Of a stretch of DNA of 64,000 bases, positions 25,233 through 34,181 are shown in pieces (positions within the stretch are counted from its first letter, which is position 1; the number at the start of each line of letters is the position of its first letter). Position numbers and translations under genes: made by a program. Under the pieces are notes generated by a model. The model was not told where the DNA came from and ran no database searches. It saw only the letters and a list, made by a program, of their open reading frames with translations. Source of the DNA: Streptomyces roseus. GTDB lineage: Bacteria > Actinomycetota > Actinomycetes > Streptomycetales > Streptomycetaceae. The stretch lies in NCBI RefSeq assembly GCF_001044425.1, contig NZ_LFML01000022.1, positions 1 to 64,000 of the forward strand, read 5' to 3'.

Positions 25233-26711
25233 ATGACCATCCCGCTACTTCTGCTCGTGGCGGCATTCGCCCTGATCCTCGCCAACGGCTTCTTCGTGGC
25301 GGCCGAATTCGGCCTCGTCACCGTGGAACGGCCCGAGGCCGAACGCGCCGCAGCCGAGGGCGACCGCCGTGCCCGCACGGTGGTCGAGGCCCTGCGGGAG
25401 CTGTCCTTCCAGCTCTCCGGCACCCAGCTCGGCATCACCATCACCTCCCTCGTGGTCGGCATGCTCGCCGAGCCGGCCCTCGCCGGGCTGCTGACGGGGC
25501 CGCTCGCGGCCACCGGCCTGCCGGCGGGAGCCGTCTCCGGCATCGCCGTCTTCATCGGCATGCTGCTCGCCTCCGCCGTCCAGATGGTCGTCGGCGAGCT
25601 CGTCCCGAAGAACTGGGCCGTCTCCCGGCCGCTGCAGGTGGCCCGGTTCGTGGCCGGCCCGCAGCAGGTCTTCTCCCGAGCCTTCCGGCCGGTCATCGCG
25701 GCCCTCAACGCCGTCGCCAACCGGCTCGTCCGGATGCTCGGCGTGGAGCCGGCCGACGAGATGGCCTCCGCCCGCACCCCCGGCGAACTGGTCTCCCTGG
25801 TCCGTCATTCGGCCCAGGCCGGCGCCCTCGAACAGGACACCGCCGACCTCTTCGTACGGACCCTCTCGCTGGGCGAGCTCACGGCCCAGCACGTCATGAC
25901 CCCCCGGGTGAAGGTCAGCGCCCTCCAGCACACGGCCACCGCGGCCGACGTGCTGAACCTGACCCGCGCCACCGGGCTGTCCCGCTTCCCGGTCTACCGG
26001 GAGCGCATCGACGAGGTCACCGGGGTCGTCCACCTCAAGGACGCCCTCGCCGTGCCCGAGTCCGAGCGCACCCGCACCACCGTGAGCCGGATCTGCGTCG
26101 CCCCGCTGCTGGTGCCCGGCTCCCTGCCGGTGCAGCCGCTGCTGGAGCGGCTGCGCAGCGAGCAGCCGATGGCCGTCGTCGTCGACGAGTACGGCGGCAC
26201 GGCCGGGGTGGTCACCCTGGAGGACATCGTCGAGGAGCTCGTCGGAGAGGTCCGCGACGAGCACGACCTCGCCGAGGACGAGAGCCCCGAGCTGGCCGCC
26301 GTGCCCGCCGAGGACGGCCGGCCCTCCTGGGAGGCCGACGGCAGCTGCCGGGTGCAGACCCTGCGCCGGATAGGCCTGGAAGTGCCCGAAGGCCCGTACG
26401 AGACCGTCGCCGGCCTCGTCGCCGACCTGCTGGGCCGGATTCCGGCCCCCGGGGACCGGGCCGAGTTGCCCGGCTGGAAGCTCTCCGTACGCCAGGTCGG
26501 CCGCAACCGCGCCGAACGCGTCCGGCTGGTCCGGCAGGGCACCGTCCCCGCCGCCGCGCACGGGACCGGCCCCGAGGCCGCCCGCGCGACCGTCCGGATC
26601 GATGCGGGCGGGCGCGTGTCCGGGCCCGGCCGGCAGGTCTCCCCGGACGCGAGGACGCCGCAGCCGAACCAGTCGGCCCCGTCGGCACAGCTGGAAGGCG
26701 CCGGCCGATGA
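25233..26711 (+). CDS. Hemolysin-family CNNM/CBS/CorC-domain membrane protein
   Basis: Membrane protein of 492 residues. Residues 1-195 are the CNNM (DUF21) transmembrane domain, opening with LANGFFVAAEFGLVTVERPEAE and containing MVVGELVPKNWAVSRP. Residues about 215-340 hold a pair of CBS domains (VMTPRVKVSALQ; FPVYRERIDEVTGVVHLKD; MAVVVDEYGGTAGVVTLEDIVEELVGEV). Residues 360-440 are the CorC/HlyC domain. The family is linked to Mg2+ or Co2+ handling and not to hemolysis. A poorly conserved tail follows. The stop overlaps the next gene (ATGA), a paralogue. Confidence 0.9.
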   Translation: MTIPLLLLVAAFALILANGFFVAAEFGLVTVERPEAERAAAEGDRRARTVVEALRELSFQLSGTQLGITITSLVVGMLAEPALAGLLTGPLAATGLPAGAVSGIAVFIGMLLASAVQMVVGELVPKNWAVSRPLQVARFVAGPQQVFSRAFRPVIAALNAVANRLVRMLGVEPADEMASARTPGELVSLVRHSAQAGALEQDTADLFVRTLSLGELTAQHVMTPRVKVSALQHTATAADVLNLTRATGLSRFPVYRERIDEVTGVVHLKDALAVPESERTRTTVSRICVAPLLVPGSLPVQPLLERLRSEQPMAVVVDEYGGTAGVVTLEDIVEELVGEVRDEHDLAEDESPELAAVPAEDGRPSWEADGSCRVQTLRRIGLEVPEGPYETVAGLVADLLGRIPAPGDRAELPGWKLSVRQVGRNRAERVRLVRQGTVPAAAHGTGPEAARATVRIDAGGRVSGPGRQVSPDARTPQPNQSAPSAQLEGAGR

Positions 26712-27781
26712 ACGCCCTCCAACTGCTCTTCGCCCTGCTCCTGGTCCTGGCCAATGGTTTCTTCGTCGGTGCCGAGTTCGCGCTCGTCTCCGTACGGCGC
26801 AGCCAGATCGAGCCGCTCGCCAAGGAGTCCAAGCGGGCCCGCCAGGTGCTGTACGGCCTGGAGAACCTGCCGCGGATGATGGCGGCGGCCCAGTTCGGCA
26901 TCACCATCTGCTCCCTGACCCTCGGCGCGGTCGCCGAGCCGACGGTGGCCCGCCTGCTGGAGCCGCTCTTCCACGCGGCGCACGTCCCGCAGGGCATGAT
27001 CCACCCGCTGGGCTACGCGGTGGCGCTCGCCGCCGTCGTCTTCCTGCACCTGGTCATCGGCGAGATGGTGCCGAAGAACCTGGCCATGGCGGCGCCCGAG
27101 AAGACCGCCCTCTGGTTCAGCCCGGGCCTGGTGGCCTTCGCCCGGCTGTGCGGGCCCGTGACCAGCGCGCTGGGCTCCTGCGCGCACCTGGTGCTCCGCC
27201 TGTTCAAGGTGGAGCCCAAGGACGAGGTCGAGGCCGTCTACACCAGCGCGCAGCTCGGCCGGCTCGTCGAGGACTCCCGGCAGGCCGGGCTCCTGGAGCC
27301 GGGGGAGCAGGAGCGCCTGGAGGACGCCCTGGAGCTGGGCAGCCGCCCGGTCACCGACGTCCTGCTCGCCCGGGACCGGCTCGTCACGGTCGGCCCCTCG
27401 GCCACCCCGCGCCAGATCGAGCAGCTGACGGTCCGCACCGGTTACTCCCGCTTCCCGGTCCGCTCCGAGAACGGCGCCTTCATGGGCTACCTGCACGTGA
27501 AGGACGTCCTGGACCTGGAGGACCGGGAGCGGGCCGTTCCCCAGCGGGTCTGGCGGCGGATGACCACCTTGTCCGCCACCCTCCCGCTGGACGACGCGCT
27601 CAGCGTCATGCGCCGGGACGCCACCCATCTGGCCCAGGTCGCCGACCCGGCCGGACGGGTGCTGGGCCTGGTCGCCCTGGAGGACGTCCTGGAGATGCTG
27701 GTCGGCGAGGTACGCGATCCCGCGCACCGCGTCCCGGCCCGCCGTCCGGGACCCCGCCAGACCAGCCGCGCCGGAGCGTGA
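26708..27781 (+). CDS. Second CNNM/CBS-domain membrane protein
   Basis: Paralogue of the preceding gene, 357 residues, translationally coupled to it. It has the CNNM domain (LANGFFVGAEFALVSVRRSQ; HLVIGEMVPKNLAMAAPEKT) and one CBS pair, but stops soon after the second CBS and lacks the CorC/HlyC domain seen in its neighbour. The two proteins may form a heterodimer, since CNNM proteins are dimeric. The neighbour with corA elsewhere in the window is not close enough to suggest a shared unit. Confidence 0.88.
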   Translation: MNALQLLFALLLVLANGFFVGAEFALVSVRRSQIEPLAKESKRARQVLYGLENLPRMMAAAQFGITICSLTLGAVAEPTVARLLEPLFHAAHVPQGMIHPLGYAVALAAVVFLHLVIGEMVPKNLAMAAPEKTALWFSPGLVAFARLCGPVTSALGSCAHLVLRLFKVEPKDEVEAVYTSAQLGRLVEDSRQAGLLEPGEQERLEDALELGSRPVTDVLLARDRLVTVGPSATPRQIEQLTVRTGYSRFPVRSENGAFMGYLHVKDVLDLEDRERAVPQRVWRRMTTLSATLPLDDALSVMRRDATHLAQVADPAGRVLGLVALEDVLEMLVGEVRDPAHRVPARRPGPRQTSRAGA

Positions 27782-27784
27782 GCC

Positions 27785-27819
27785 GCCGCCGCCCCGCGAA
27801 ACCCCCGCGGGGCGGCGGC
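27785..27819. terminator. Stem-loop terminator between convergent genes
   Basis: GCCGCCGCCCCGCG (27785-27798) pairs perfectly with CGCGGGGCGGCGGC (27806-27819) around a 7-base loop. It lies between the CNNM pair and the AAA ATPase gene. Confidence 0.7.
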
Positions 27820-27826
27820 GCCGGCG

Positions 27827-29767
27827 CTACATCGGGGGCGGCTCCGGCCGGTCGCGGTCCTGCGGGCCCCGGCCCGACAGGACCTCCCCGTAGGCCTGCA
27901 TCAGGTCCGGCAGCCGCAGCGTCGCCAGGTCGTCGCGGGAGGGCTCGCCGGGGAAGCCCGCCAGCCGCAGGTCGCGGTACGCGCAGCTCTTCTCGTACAG
28001 CGTGCGCAGGAAGCGGCCGTTGCCCAGCTCGTCGATCCAGCCCTGCTCGACCACGTGCCCGCTGATGCTGCGCAGCTCGTCCAGGGCCTCCTCGTCCCAG
28101 CAGTCCCCGTTGGCATCCGCCAGCACCCCGCCGATGGCGGTCAGTTCCGGCGGCCGGTAGCTGGGGAAGTCGACCCGGGTCGTGAACCGCGAGGACAGCC
28201 CCGGGTTGGCGGCCAGCAGCCGGTCCATCCCCGCCGGGTAGCCGGCCAGGATGACCACCAGGTGGTCCCGGTTGTCCTCGGCGCGCTTCAGCAGTACTTG
28301 GAGGGCCTCGTCCCCGTACGCGTCGCCCTTGCTGTACCCGGTGTTGGAGAGGCTGTACGCCTCGTCCACGAAGAGCACCCCGCCGATCGCGGAATCGATG
28401 AGCTCGTTCGCCTTCACGGCCGTCTGCCCGAGGAACTCGCCCACCAGGTCCGCCCGCTGGGCCTCCACCAGGTGGTCCCCGCCCAGCAGCCCGAGTGCGT
28501 AGAAGACCCGGCCCAGGATCCGCGCCACCGTGGTCTTGCCGGTGCCCGAGGGCCCGGAGAAGACGAAGTGCCGCTTCGGAGGCTGCACCGGAAGCCCCTG
28601 CCCGGCCCGGAGCCTGGCCATGTGCAGCTGTGCGGAGAGCGCCTTCACCTGCCGTTTCACCGGCTCCAGGCCCACCATCCGCTCCAGCTCCGCGAGCGCC
28701 GCGGCGAGCAGTTCCGGATCGGCAGGCCCCGCCGGCAGTCCGCCGGGGGCCGTCTGCGGCGGGACCGCCACCTTGCGGCGCACGCCCTCCACCCGGCCCG
28801 TGCCCGGCGCCCCGAACCGCGGATCCGGATCCGGCGCCATCAGCGGATCCGGCTCCGCCTGTCCGTCCGCCGCGATGTCCTGGACGGGGCCGCCGCCGAG
28901 GGCCACCGCCGCGAAGTCCCCGCCGACGGGGGACAGATCGTGGCCGACGTACCCCTCGTAGCCGGAAGCGGCGTATCCGGCGTACCCGTCGGCCCCGTCG
29001 ACGTAGTCGCTGTCCTCGATCGCCGTCAGCCGGGCGGCGGTGTCCATGAAAGCCGGGTCCACCCGGTGCACCGCCCGGTACAGCGGCAGGGCCGCCGCGC
29101 TGCGCCCGGTGCCCTCGTGCGCCCGCGCCAGCCAGTACCGCAGCTCCTTGCGCTGCGGCTGCTCGCTGCGACAGCGCATCAGCGCCGCCGAGAGCATCGG
29201 TTCGGCCTGCCCGTACATCTCCAGGCGGACCCGGGCCATCCCGCCGAACAGGCCCGCCTCGATCCCGAGCAGCGGATCGTCCACCAGCGGCTCGGTGTGC
29301 CGCACCAGCTGCTCCCAGTCCTTGACCAGGTAGGCGCGGCAGGCGTGCAGGAACCGCACCTGCGCGTCGGCGTCCACCGGCGGCAGGGCGGCCAGCGCCT
29401 GGTCCAGCTCGGGGACGTGCCGGCCGTCCAGCCAGTGCGAGGCGTGGGCCAGCAGCAGGTCCCGCCGGCTCTCCAGCACCGGCTGGACCCACCAGCCGAG
29501 CCAGTACCAGGAGTTCAGCGTCCGCCGGTGGCGGGCCCGCTGCTCGCCGAAGCGGTCGCGGTAGGCGTACATGCGCAATAAGGCGTTCGTGGTGTCCACC
29601 CGGAGCGCGTGCAGGCCCAGCCACGCGTCGGCCATCGAGGGATCCAGTCGTACGGCCGCCCGGAACTCCTCCTCGGCCTGCGGATAGGCGCCCATGGTGC
29701 AGGCGTCCACCCCGCGCAGCCAGGCGAGTTCGGCCGGGGCGTGCGTGCCCGGCGTGCCGAAATCCAT
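27827..29767 (-). CDS. AAA+ ATPase of the CbxX/EccA type with N-terminal TPR region
   Basis: Protein of 646 residues resembling EccA of type VII secretion and SpoVK. Residues 1-240 are helical TPR-like repeats (AEEEFRAAVRLDPSMADAWLGL). A low-complexity acidic and Pro-rich linker follows. The AAA+ domain starts near residue 400: Walker A FSGPSGTGKTTVA, pore loop and Walker B GGVLFVDEAYSL, and arginine-finger region NPGLSSRFTTRVDF. The start is ATG 29767. No type VII genes (eccB-eccE, esxA) are within the window, so a secretion role is only inferred from family resemblance. An alternative is a general chaperone or disassembly factor. Confidence 0.82.
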   Translation of the reverse strand: MDFGTPGTHAPAELAWLRGVDACTMGAYPQAEEEFRAAVRLDPSMADAWLGLHALRVDTTNALLRMYAYRDRFGEQRARHRRTLNSWYWLGWWVQPVLESRRDLLLAHASHWLDGRHVPELDQALAALPPVDADAQVRFLHACRAYLVKDWEQLVRHTEPLVDDPLLGIEAGLFGGMARVRLEMYGQAEPMLSAALMRCRSEQPQRKELRYWLARAHEGTGRSAAALPLYRAVHRVDPAFMDTAARLTAIEDSDYVDGADGYAGYAASGYEGYVGHDLSPVGGDFAAVALGGGPVQDIAADGQAEPDPLMAPDPDPRFGAPGTGRVEGVRRKVAVPPQTAPGGLPAGPADPELLAAALAELERMVGLEPVKRQVKALSAQLHMARLRAGQGLPVQPPKRHFVFSGPSGTGKTTVARILGRVFYALGLLGGDHLVEAQRADLVGEFLGQTAVKANELIDSAIGGVLFVDEAYSLSNTGYSKGDAYGDEALQVLLKRAEDNRDHLVVILAGYPAGMDRLLAANPGLSSRFTTRVDFPSYRPPELTAIGGVLADANGDCWDEEALDELRSISGHVVEQGWIDELGNGRFLRTLYEKSCAYRDLRLAGFPGEPSRDDLATLRLPDLMQAYGEVLSGRGPQDRDRPEPPPM

Positions 29768-30145
29768 CACATCCCCCACAAGCCTGCCCCCGTGGTGCAC
29801 GGCAACCCCCGCGGTGCGCCCGCGAGTTGTCCACCGCGCCGATGAAATCAGGGGTGCATCGTACCTGCGGCCAGGCACCATACGTAGGGTGCGGCGGGCA
29901 CCGGTCGCAGGCGCACCAGGGGCGCGCGAGGTGACTCAGGGTGAAGGTTTCGGGGTGGTCGGGCCCGCGCGGCGCCGGTGGGGAAACGGCCCGGGGCAGA
30001 ACGAAGCCCCCGATCACGGGGGAACAATCGGGGGCTTCGCGTCCGCTGCGGCCTGGAAAGACCGCGCATTGAGAACGTAAGGCCGGTGCGGGGGCCAGGT
30101 CAAGCACGTCGGTACGGGCCCGCGCGGGCGGATGCGCCGAGCGGC
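29768..30145. other. 378-base intergenic region with strong stem-loop
   Basis: No protein gene is visible. Apart from the stem-loop at 30002-30039, the region contains only the probable promoter and leader of the AAA ATPase gene on the minus strand (ribosome site GGGGGATGTG). I see no tRNA cloverleaf. Confidence 0.5.
30002..30039. terminator. Perfect 13-base stem-loop, alternative pairing possible
   Basis: CGAAGCCCCCGAT (30002-30014) pairs with ATCGGGGGCTTCG (30027-30039). The 5' arm can instead pair locally as CCCCCG-ATCA-CGGGGG (30008-30023). It lies 107 bases past the end of the uridine-kinase-like gene on the minus strand and probably terminates it. The two mutually exclusive foldings are unusual for a plain terminator. 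Confidence 0.6.
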
Positions 30146-30799
30146 TCAGGCCCGGGGGAATTCGTCACCTTGAGTGAGCGAAGAGGCCCTTCCGGCTGTC
30201 GCATCCGTCCCGGAAGTCCACTCGTATCCCGTACCGCTCTGGCGTACCAAAGTGTCGGCGAAGGGGCGCGAAGGATCATCCGCGAAGTGCGCGAGCTCCG
30301 CGCGCTCCCATCCGTCCCAGAAGTCGGAAAGTTCACGCCCGTCCCGATTTCGCCCGCGCCCCCAGGACTGCACCCGCGGGGTCTCCATCCACAGCAGTCG
30401 CGCCAGATGCGGGCGCAGCGCCCGACGCCCGGCCCCGACCCCTTCGATCAGCAGAAGCGGAACCGGCTCCAGCACCCGCTCGGGGCCGAAGTGCCGCTCC
30501 ACCCAGTCGTACGGGGTCCAGCGGGCCGCCCGGCCGGCGGCGAGCGGTTCCAGCACCTGCGCGCGCAGCCGCCGCACCCACGAGAAGAGCTCCTCGTGAG
30601 TGGCGATGTCGTCCAGGTGCAGCACCGGAGCCCCGCCCAGCGCCTCGGCGAGCAGCCCGGCGAACGTGCTCTTGCCCGACCCGGCGTGCCCGTCGACGGC
30701 GATCAGCCGGACCGGACCCAGCGAGGGCGGCAGGGCGGAGAGCTCGCGCGCGAGCGACCCGAGCGACGGGGGTGACGGGGGTGACGGCTGAGGCTCCAC
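30146..30799 (-). CDS. Uridine-kinase-like P-loop kinase
   Basis: Kinase-like protein of about 217 residues. The Walker A motif is in DGHAGSGKSTFAG (about residue 36), followed by HLDDIATHEELFSW and later LLLIEGVGAGRRALRP, where uridine kinases have the Asp/Glu of the second motif. The start is probably GTG 30799, before the Pro-Ser-rich SPPSPPS stretch; no ribosome site is clear, so it could be shorter. Proteins of this type are usually annotated as uridine kinase or nucleoside/nucleotide kinase; the true substrate is unknown. It is divergent from the peptidase gene. Confidence 0.7.
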   Translation of the reverse strand: MEPQPSPPSPPSLGSLARELSALPPSLGPVRLIAVDGHAGSGKSTFAGLLAEALGGAPVLHLDDIATHEELFSWVRRLRAQVLEPLAAGRAARWTPYDWVERHFGPERVLEPVPLLLIEGVGAGRRALRPHLARLLWMETPRVQSWGRGRNRDGRELSDFWDGWERAELAHFADDPSRPFADTLVRQSGTGYEWTSGTDATAGRASSLTQGDEFPRA

Positions 30800-30933
30800 C
30801 CGGCCAGAGTAGGGCCCTGGCCTGCGAAGGTCCCACGTCACCCCGACGCGGGGTCGTGGCTTCGCCCCCGGGCGGACGGGAACTGGAAGGGTGGGGGACC
30901 GACCCGCCGCACCGACCCTTGGGGGCCACGCCG

Positions 30934-32337
30934 ATGACCGCACCCACGCCACGCCGGGCCCTGCTGGCCCTCGCCCTCGCCGCGACCGCCGCCGCGGCGG
31001 TCCCCGGTGGCCGCGCCTCGGCGGCCGCCACCCGCGGGGAGGACGGCCCGCGGGGTGAGGCGGAGCGCGCCGGGGACGCGCCGGGCGAAGCCGCGGCCAG
31101 GGCGGTCGACAACCGGTTCTGGTACTCGTACGCGCACTGGCTGGCCGGCACGCACCACGGCACCGCCGCCCTCGCCGGCTCCCGCCCCGGCCTGGTGATC
31201 GACATCCCGGCCGGCCGCACCGAGTACACCGACCCGCACACCGCGAAGAAGGCGACCTGGGAGTACGCGGTCTGGACCTCCCCGGTGTACCGCTCCTCCG
31301 TACCCGGGACCGAGGCCGTCGCCTCCTGGAACGCCCACACCCCGGCGGGCACCTGGATCCAGATCGAACTGCGCGCCACGTACGGCAGCGGGGCCGTCGG
31401 CCCCTGGTACGTGATGGGCCGCTGGGCCTCCGGCGACGGGGACGTGCGCCGCACCTCCGTGGACGGCCAGAGCGACGGCAGCACCACCGTGTGGACCGAC
31501 ACGCTCGCCGTCGACGCGCCCGCGAAGGCCAACGGCGTACGGATCGCCGACTGGCAGCTGCGCCTGACCCTCCACCGCAAGCCCGGCGCCGCCCTGACCC
31601 CGACGGTGTGGTTGGCCGGGGCCATGGTCTCCGACGTCCCGGACCGGTTCACCGTCCCCGCCTGCGCCCCCGTGGGCAAGGCCCGCGAACTGAAGGTCCC
31701 CCGCTACTCGCAGGAGCTCCACAAGGGCCACTACCCCCAGTACGACAACGGCGGCGAGGCCTGGTGCAGCCCCACCTCCTCCCAGATGACCATCGAGTAC
31801 TGGGGCCGCAAGCCGGCCGCCGGGGACCTGGCCTGGGTGGATGCCCGCTACCCCGATCCGCAGGTCTGCCACGCCGCCCGGTCCACCTACGACAGCGCGT
31901 ACAAGGGCTGCGGCAACTGGTCCTTCAACGCCGCGTACGCCGCCACGTACACCGATCTCGCCGGGGTGGTGACCCGGCTCCATTCCCTCGCGGACGTGGA
32001 GACCCTGATCGGCTCCGGCATCCCGGTGATCACCTCGCTGTCCTTCCGCGCTGAGGAGCTCACCGGAGCCGGCTACGGGACGGCGGGCCACCTGATGACC
32101 GTCGTCGGCTTCACCGCCGCCGGGGACGTGGTCGCCAACGACCCGAACTCGCCCGACGACACGGCCGTCCGCCGCGTGTACAGGCGCCGGGAGTGGGAGA
32201 ACGCCTGGCTGCGGACGAAGCGTACGAATGCCGCGGGGAAGGTTGCGTCCGGCTCCGGAGGCGTCTGCTACCTGTACGCCCCGGCCCGGCCGAGCGCCGT
32301 CCAGATCGCGGCCCTGCGGGCCGTGGGAGTGCTGTGA
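30934..32337 (+). CDS. Secreted C39-like cysteine peptidase
   Basis: Exported protein of 467 residues. Residues 1-32 are a signal peptide (ALLALALAATAAAAVPGGRASA). Residues 60-240 form a beta-rich N-terminal domain (YSYAHWLAG to LRLTLHRKPG). Residues 265-430 resemble Peptidase_C39_2: the nucleophile Cys in NGGEAWCSPTSSQMTIEYW, the His in AGHLMTVVGF, and Asp/Asn in VANDPNSPDD. The Gly-Trp-Cys setting is complete, so activity is likely, perhaps cleavage or amidase action at the cell wall. The substrate is unknown. The ATG at 30934 follows GGGGG. Confidence 0.8.
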   Translation: MTAPTPRRALLALALAATAAAAVPGGRASAAATRGEDGPRGEAERAGDAPGEAAARAVDNRFWYSYAHWLAGTHHGTAALAGSRPGLVIDIPAGRTEYTDPHTAKKATWEYAVWTSPVYRSSVPGTEAVASWNAHTPAGTWIQIELRATYGSGAVGPWYVMGRWASGDGDVRRTSVDGQSDGSTTVWTDTLAVDAPAKANGVRIADWQLRLTLHRKPGAALTPTVWLAGAMVSDVPDRFTVPACAPVGKARELKVPRYSQELHKGHYPQYDNGGEAWCSPTSSQMTIEYWGRKPAAGDLAWVDARYPDPQVCHAARSTYDSAYKGCGNWSFNAAYAATYTDLAGVVTRLHSLADVETLIGSGIPVITSLSFRAEELTGAGYGTAGHLMTVVGFTAAGDVVANDPNSPDDTAVRRVYRRREWENAWLRTKRTNAAGKVASGSGGVCYLYAPARPSAVQIAALRAVGVL

Positions 32338-32443
32338 CCGGCATGCAGCGGACATGCGGCACACACCCGTTGACCGCGGGCGCAGATAAGCGGAACATAA
32401 AGCCATAAAGGGCACATAAGGCTTCTACAGGAGGCGGCCCGCC

Positions 32444-32866
32444 ATGACCACCCACAGCATCGAACACCACCCCGACCTCGCCGAGATGCGCTCCCGGTTC
32501 GAGCGGGTCACCAGCACCCCCGCCGCGCAGGCCGTGGAGGCGCTGGCCCTCATCACCGGCCTGTACCTGGCGGCCTCGCCCTGGATCGCCGGGTTCAGCG
32601 GACTCGGCTCTCTGGCGGTCAACAACCTGATCGCCGGCGTGGCGTACTGCCTGTGCATGAGCGGACTCGGCTCCGCGTACGAGCGCACCCATGCGATGGC
32701 CTGGACGGCGGTCGCCATCGGAGCCTGGACGATCGTGGCTCCCTGGGTCATCGCCGGTGACGTCAGCACCACCCGCAGTGTGCTCAGCAACGTCATCACC
32801 GGCGCCGTCGCGCTGCTGCTCGCACTCGCCATGGCGGGCATGGCGGGCCGCAACCGCACCGCCTGA
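32444..32866 (+). CDS. SPW-repeat membrane protein
   Basis: Small membrane protein of 140 residues with four hydrophobic helices in two tandem repeats. Each repeat has the SPW motif or a variant: LAASPWIAGFSG in the first and IVAPWVIAGDVS in the second. AGGAGG lies about 8 bases before ATG 32444. The family is widespread in actinobacteria and of unknown function. The upstream gap contains the AT-richer stretch AACATAAAGCCATAAAG (about 32392-32408), which may hold a promoter. Confidence 0.85.
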   Translation: MTTHSIEHHPDLAEMRSRFERVTSTPAAQAVEALALITGLYLAASPWIAGFSGLGSLAVNNLIAGVAYCLCMSGLGSAYERTHAMAWTAVAIGAWTIVAPWVIAGDVSTTRSVLSNVITGAVALLLALAMAGMAGRNRTA

Positions 32867-33029
32867 CCCGCACGCCCCGTACGACGCGTACAGCCCGTAC
32901 GACCCGTACGCGCCGGGCCCCGACCGCGAGCCGGCCGGGGCCCGGTGGCATGCCGGGGGCACGTGATACGCGCCACGAGTGACGGCCGTCTCTACCGCGA
33001 AAGCCGCGAACGCTGTCACATTGGACGGC

Positions 33030-33182
33030 ATGACCGCACACAGCGCCTCCCTCACCGCCCGCGCCCGCAGCCTCGTCGGCACCGGTGGCCCCAAGGACCA
33101 CTCCACGTGGCTTGAGCACGTGCTCGGCTGGACGCTGGTGGTCGTCGTCGCCATGTTCGTCACGCAGGTCGGCTGGCTCTGA
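33030..33182 (+). CDS. Small single-span membrane protein, unknown
   Basis: A 50-residue frame from ATG 33030, with one C-terminal transmembrane helix (LGWTLVVVVAMFVTQVGWL) and a basic N-terminal half. The helix close to the end and the conserved-looking KDHSTWLEHVLGW make it more credible than a chance frame. The ribosome site (GGACGGC) is weak. It lies between the SPW gene and the convergent DUF6114 gene. Function unknown. Confidence 0.55.
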   Translation: MTAHSASLTARARSLVGTGGPKDHSTWLEHVLGWTLVVVVAMFVTQVGWL

Positions 33183-33242
33183 CCCGCGGGCCCGCGCGCG
33201 ACGGACCCGTAGGGGTGTGCGGGGCCTCCGGGCGCGGCGCGC

Positions 33243-34181
33243 CTACGAGGCCTCCAGCCGCAGGCCGTCCGTGACGATCACGTCCGAGGTGACCAGCGCC
33301 TGCTCCGCGCTGACCCGCGTCATGAAGACGAACGGCGGGATCACCGGGGGAGCGGGCAGCCCTTCCGGGCTGAAGGTGACGCACAGCAGCCCCTCGATGC
33401 AGCCGCTGAACTTCGTCAGGTACAAGGTCACGTTGCCCCGCAGCTCCAGGGAGCCGGCGGCCAGCCCGTACTCCTCGCGGCCGTCGCGGGTGCGCAGCCG
33501 GTAGTCGGTCAGCGAGGCCGCCCGCATCTTCAGCACCAGCACCTTCAGCGGCCCGTCGGCCGTCGCGACCTCGCCGACCCCCGCGAAGGCGAAGCCCTGC
33601 GGGGCGAAGAGCGAAGTGGTGACCGTCGGGGGAGTCCGGGGTGCCGTCGGCGGCCCCTGCGGGGCGGCCGCCGCCCTCGCGGGCGGGGCCCCCGTCGCCA
33701 GTACGGCCGCCAGCAGCACCGGCAGTACGGCGGCGAGCGCCCGCGGGCCGGTCCCGCCCGGCCGGTGCCCGTACGGGTCCTCCCCGTCGGCGGCCGCGTC
33801 CGGGAGCGGCGTCCACCCGAAGGCCAGCGCGCTCCCGGTGATCCCGAGCAGCATGCCGACCAGGAACCCGCCCAGGTTGGTCGCCAGGAACGACAGCACC
33901 GACAGCAGCAGCGCGTGGACGGAGACGTACGTCCGTGCCTGCGGCAGGAACCACAGGAACAGGCCCGCCACGACCAGTGCGGCGCCGATCCCGATCGCCG
34001 CGATCCCGCCGAGCCCCAGACTCACCAGCACGGTCAGCGGGGAGAGCGGGACCAGCAGCAGCTCCGCCCCGCCGAGGACGACCAGGAGTCCGCCCCAGAA
34101 CGGCCGGGTCCGGCGCCAGGCGCGCAGCCGGCGCCGCTGCCGGGAGAAGGCGAGCGGCGGCCGGGGGCGGCTCAGAAGCAC
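33243..34181 (-). CDS. DUF6114-family membrane protein
   Basis: Membrane protein of 312 residues. Three or four transmembrane helices lie in residues 25-115 (GGLLVVLGGAELLLVPLSPL; GLGGIAAIGIGAALVVAGLFLWFLP; LGGFLVGMLLGITGSALAFGW). A Pro-rich segment and another hydrophobic stretch follow, then a beta-rich extracytoplasmic domain with CIEGLLCV that ends the protein. The start is GTG 34181, 10 bases inside the DUF6230 gene, so the two are coupled. DUF6114 and DUF6230 genes occur as pairs in Streptomyces; their function is unknown. The C-terminal domain looks related to the DUF6230 domain, since both carry a similar hydrophobic-beta pattern. Confidence 0.8.
   Translation of the reverse strand: MLLSRPRPPLAFSRQRRRLRAWRRTRPFWGGLLVVLGGAELLLVPLSPLTVLVSLGLGGIAAIGIGAALVVAGLFLWFLPQARTYVSVHALLLSVLSFLATNLGGFLVGMLLGITGSALAFGWTPLPDAAADGEDPYGHRPGGTGPRALAAVLPVLLAAVLATGAPPARAAAAPQGPPTAPRTPPTVTTSLFAPQGFAFAGVGEVATADGPLKVLVLKMRAASLTDYRLRTRDGREEYGLAAGSLELRGNVTLYLTKFSGCIEGLLCVTFSPEGLPAPPVIPPFVFMTRVSAEQALVTSDVIVTDGLRLEAS

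Noticed and set aside
27827..29767. A type VII secretion locus around the EccA-like ATPase
   Set aside because: No eccB-eccE, mycosin or WxG100 genes are in the surrounding region.
29768..30145. Possible tRNA gene in the stem-loop region
   Set aside because: The 13-base stem is too long for a tRNA arm and no cloverleaf with TTCGAAT-like arm can be drawn.
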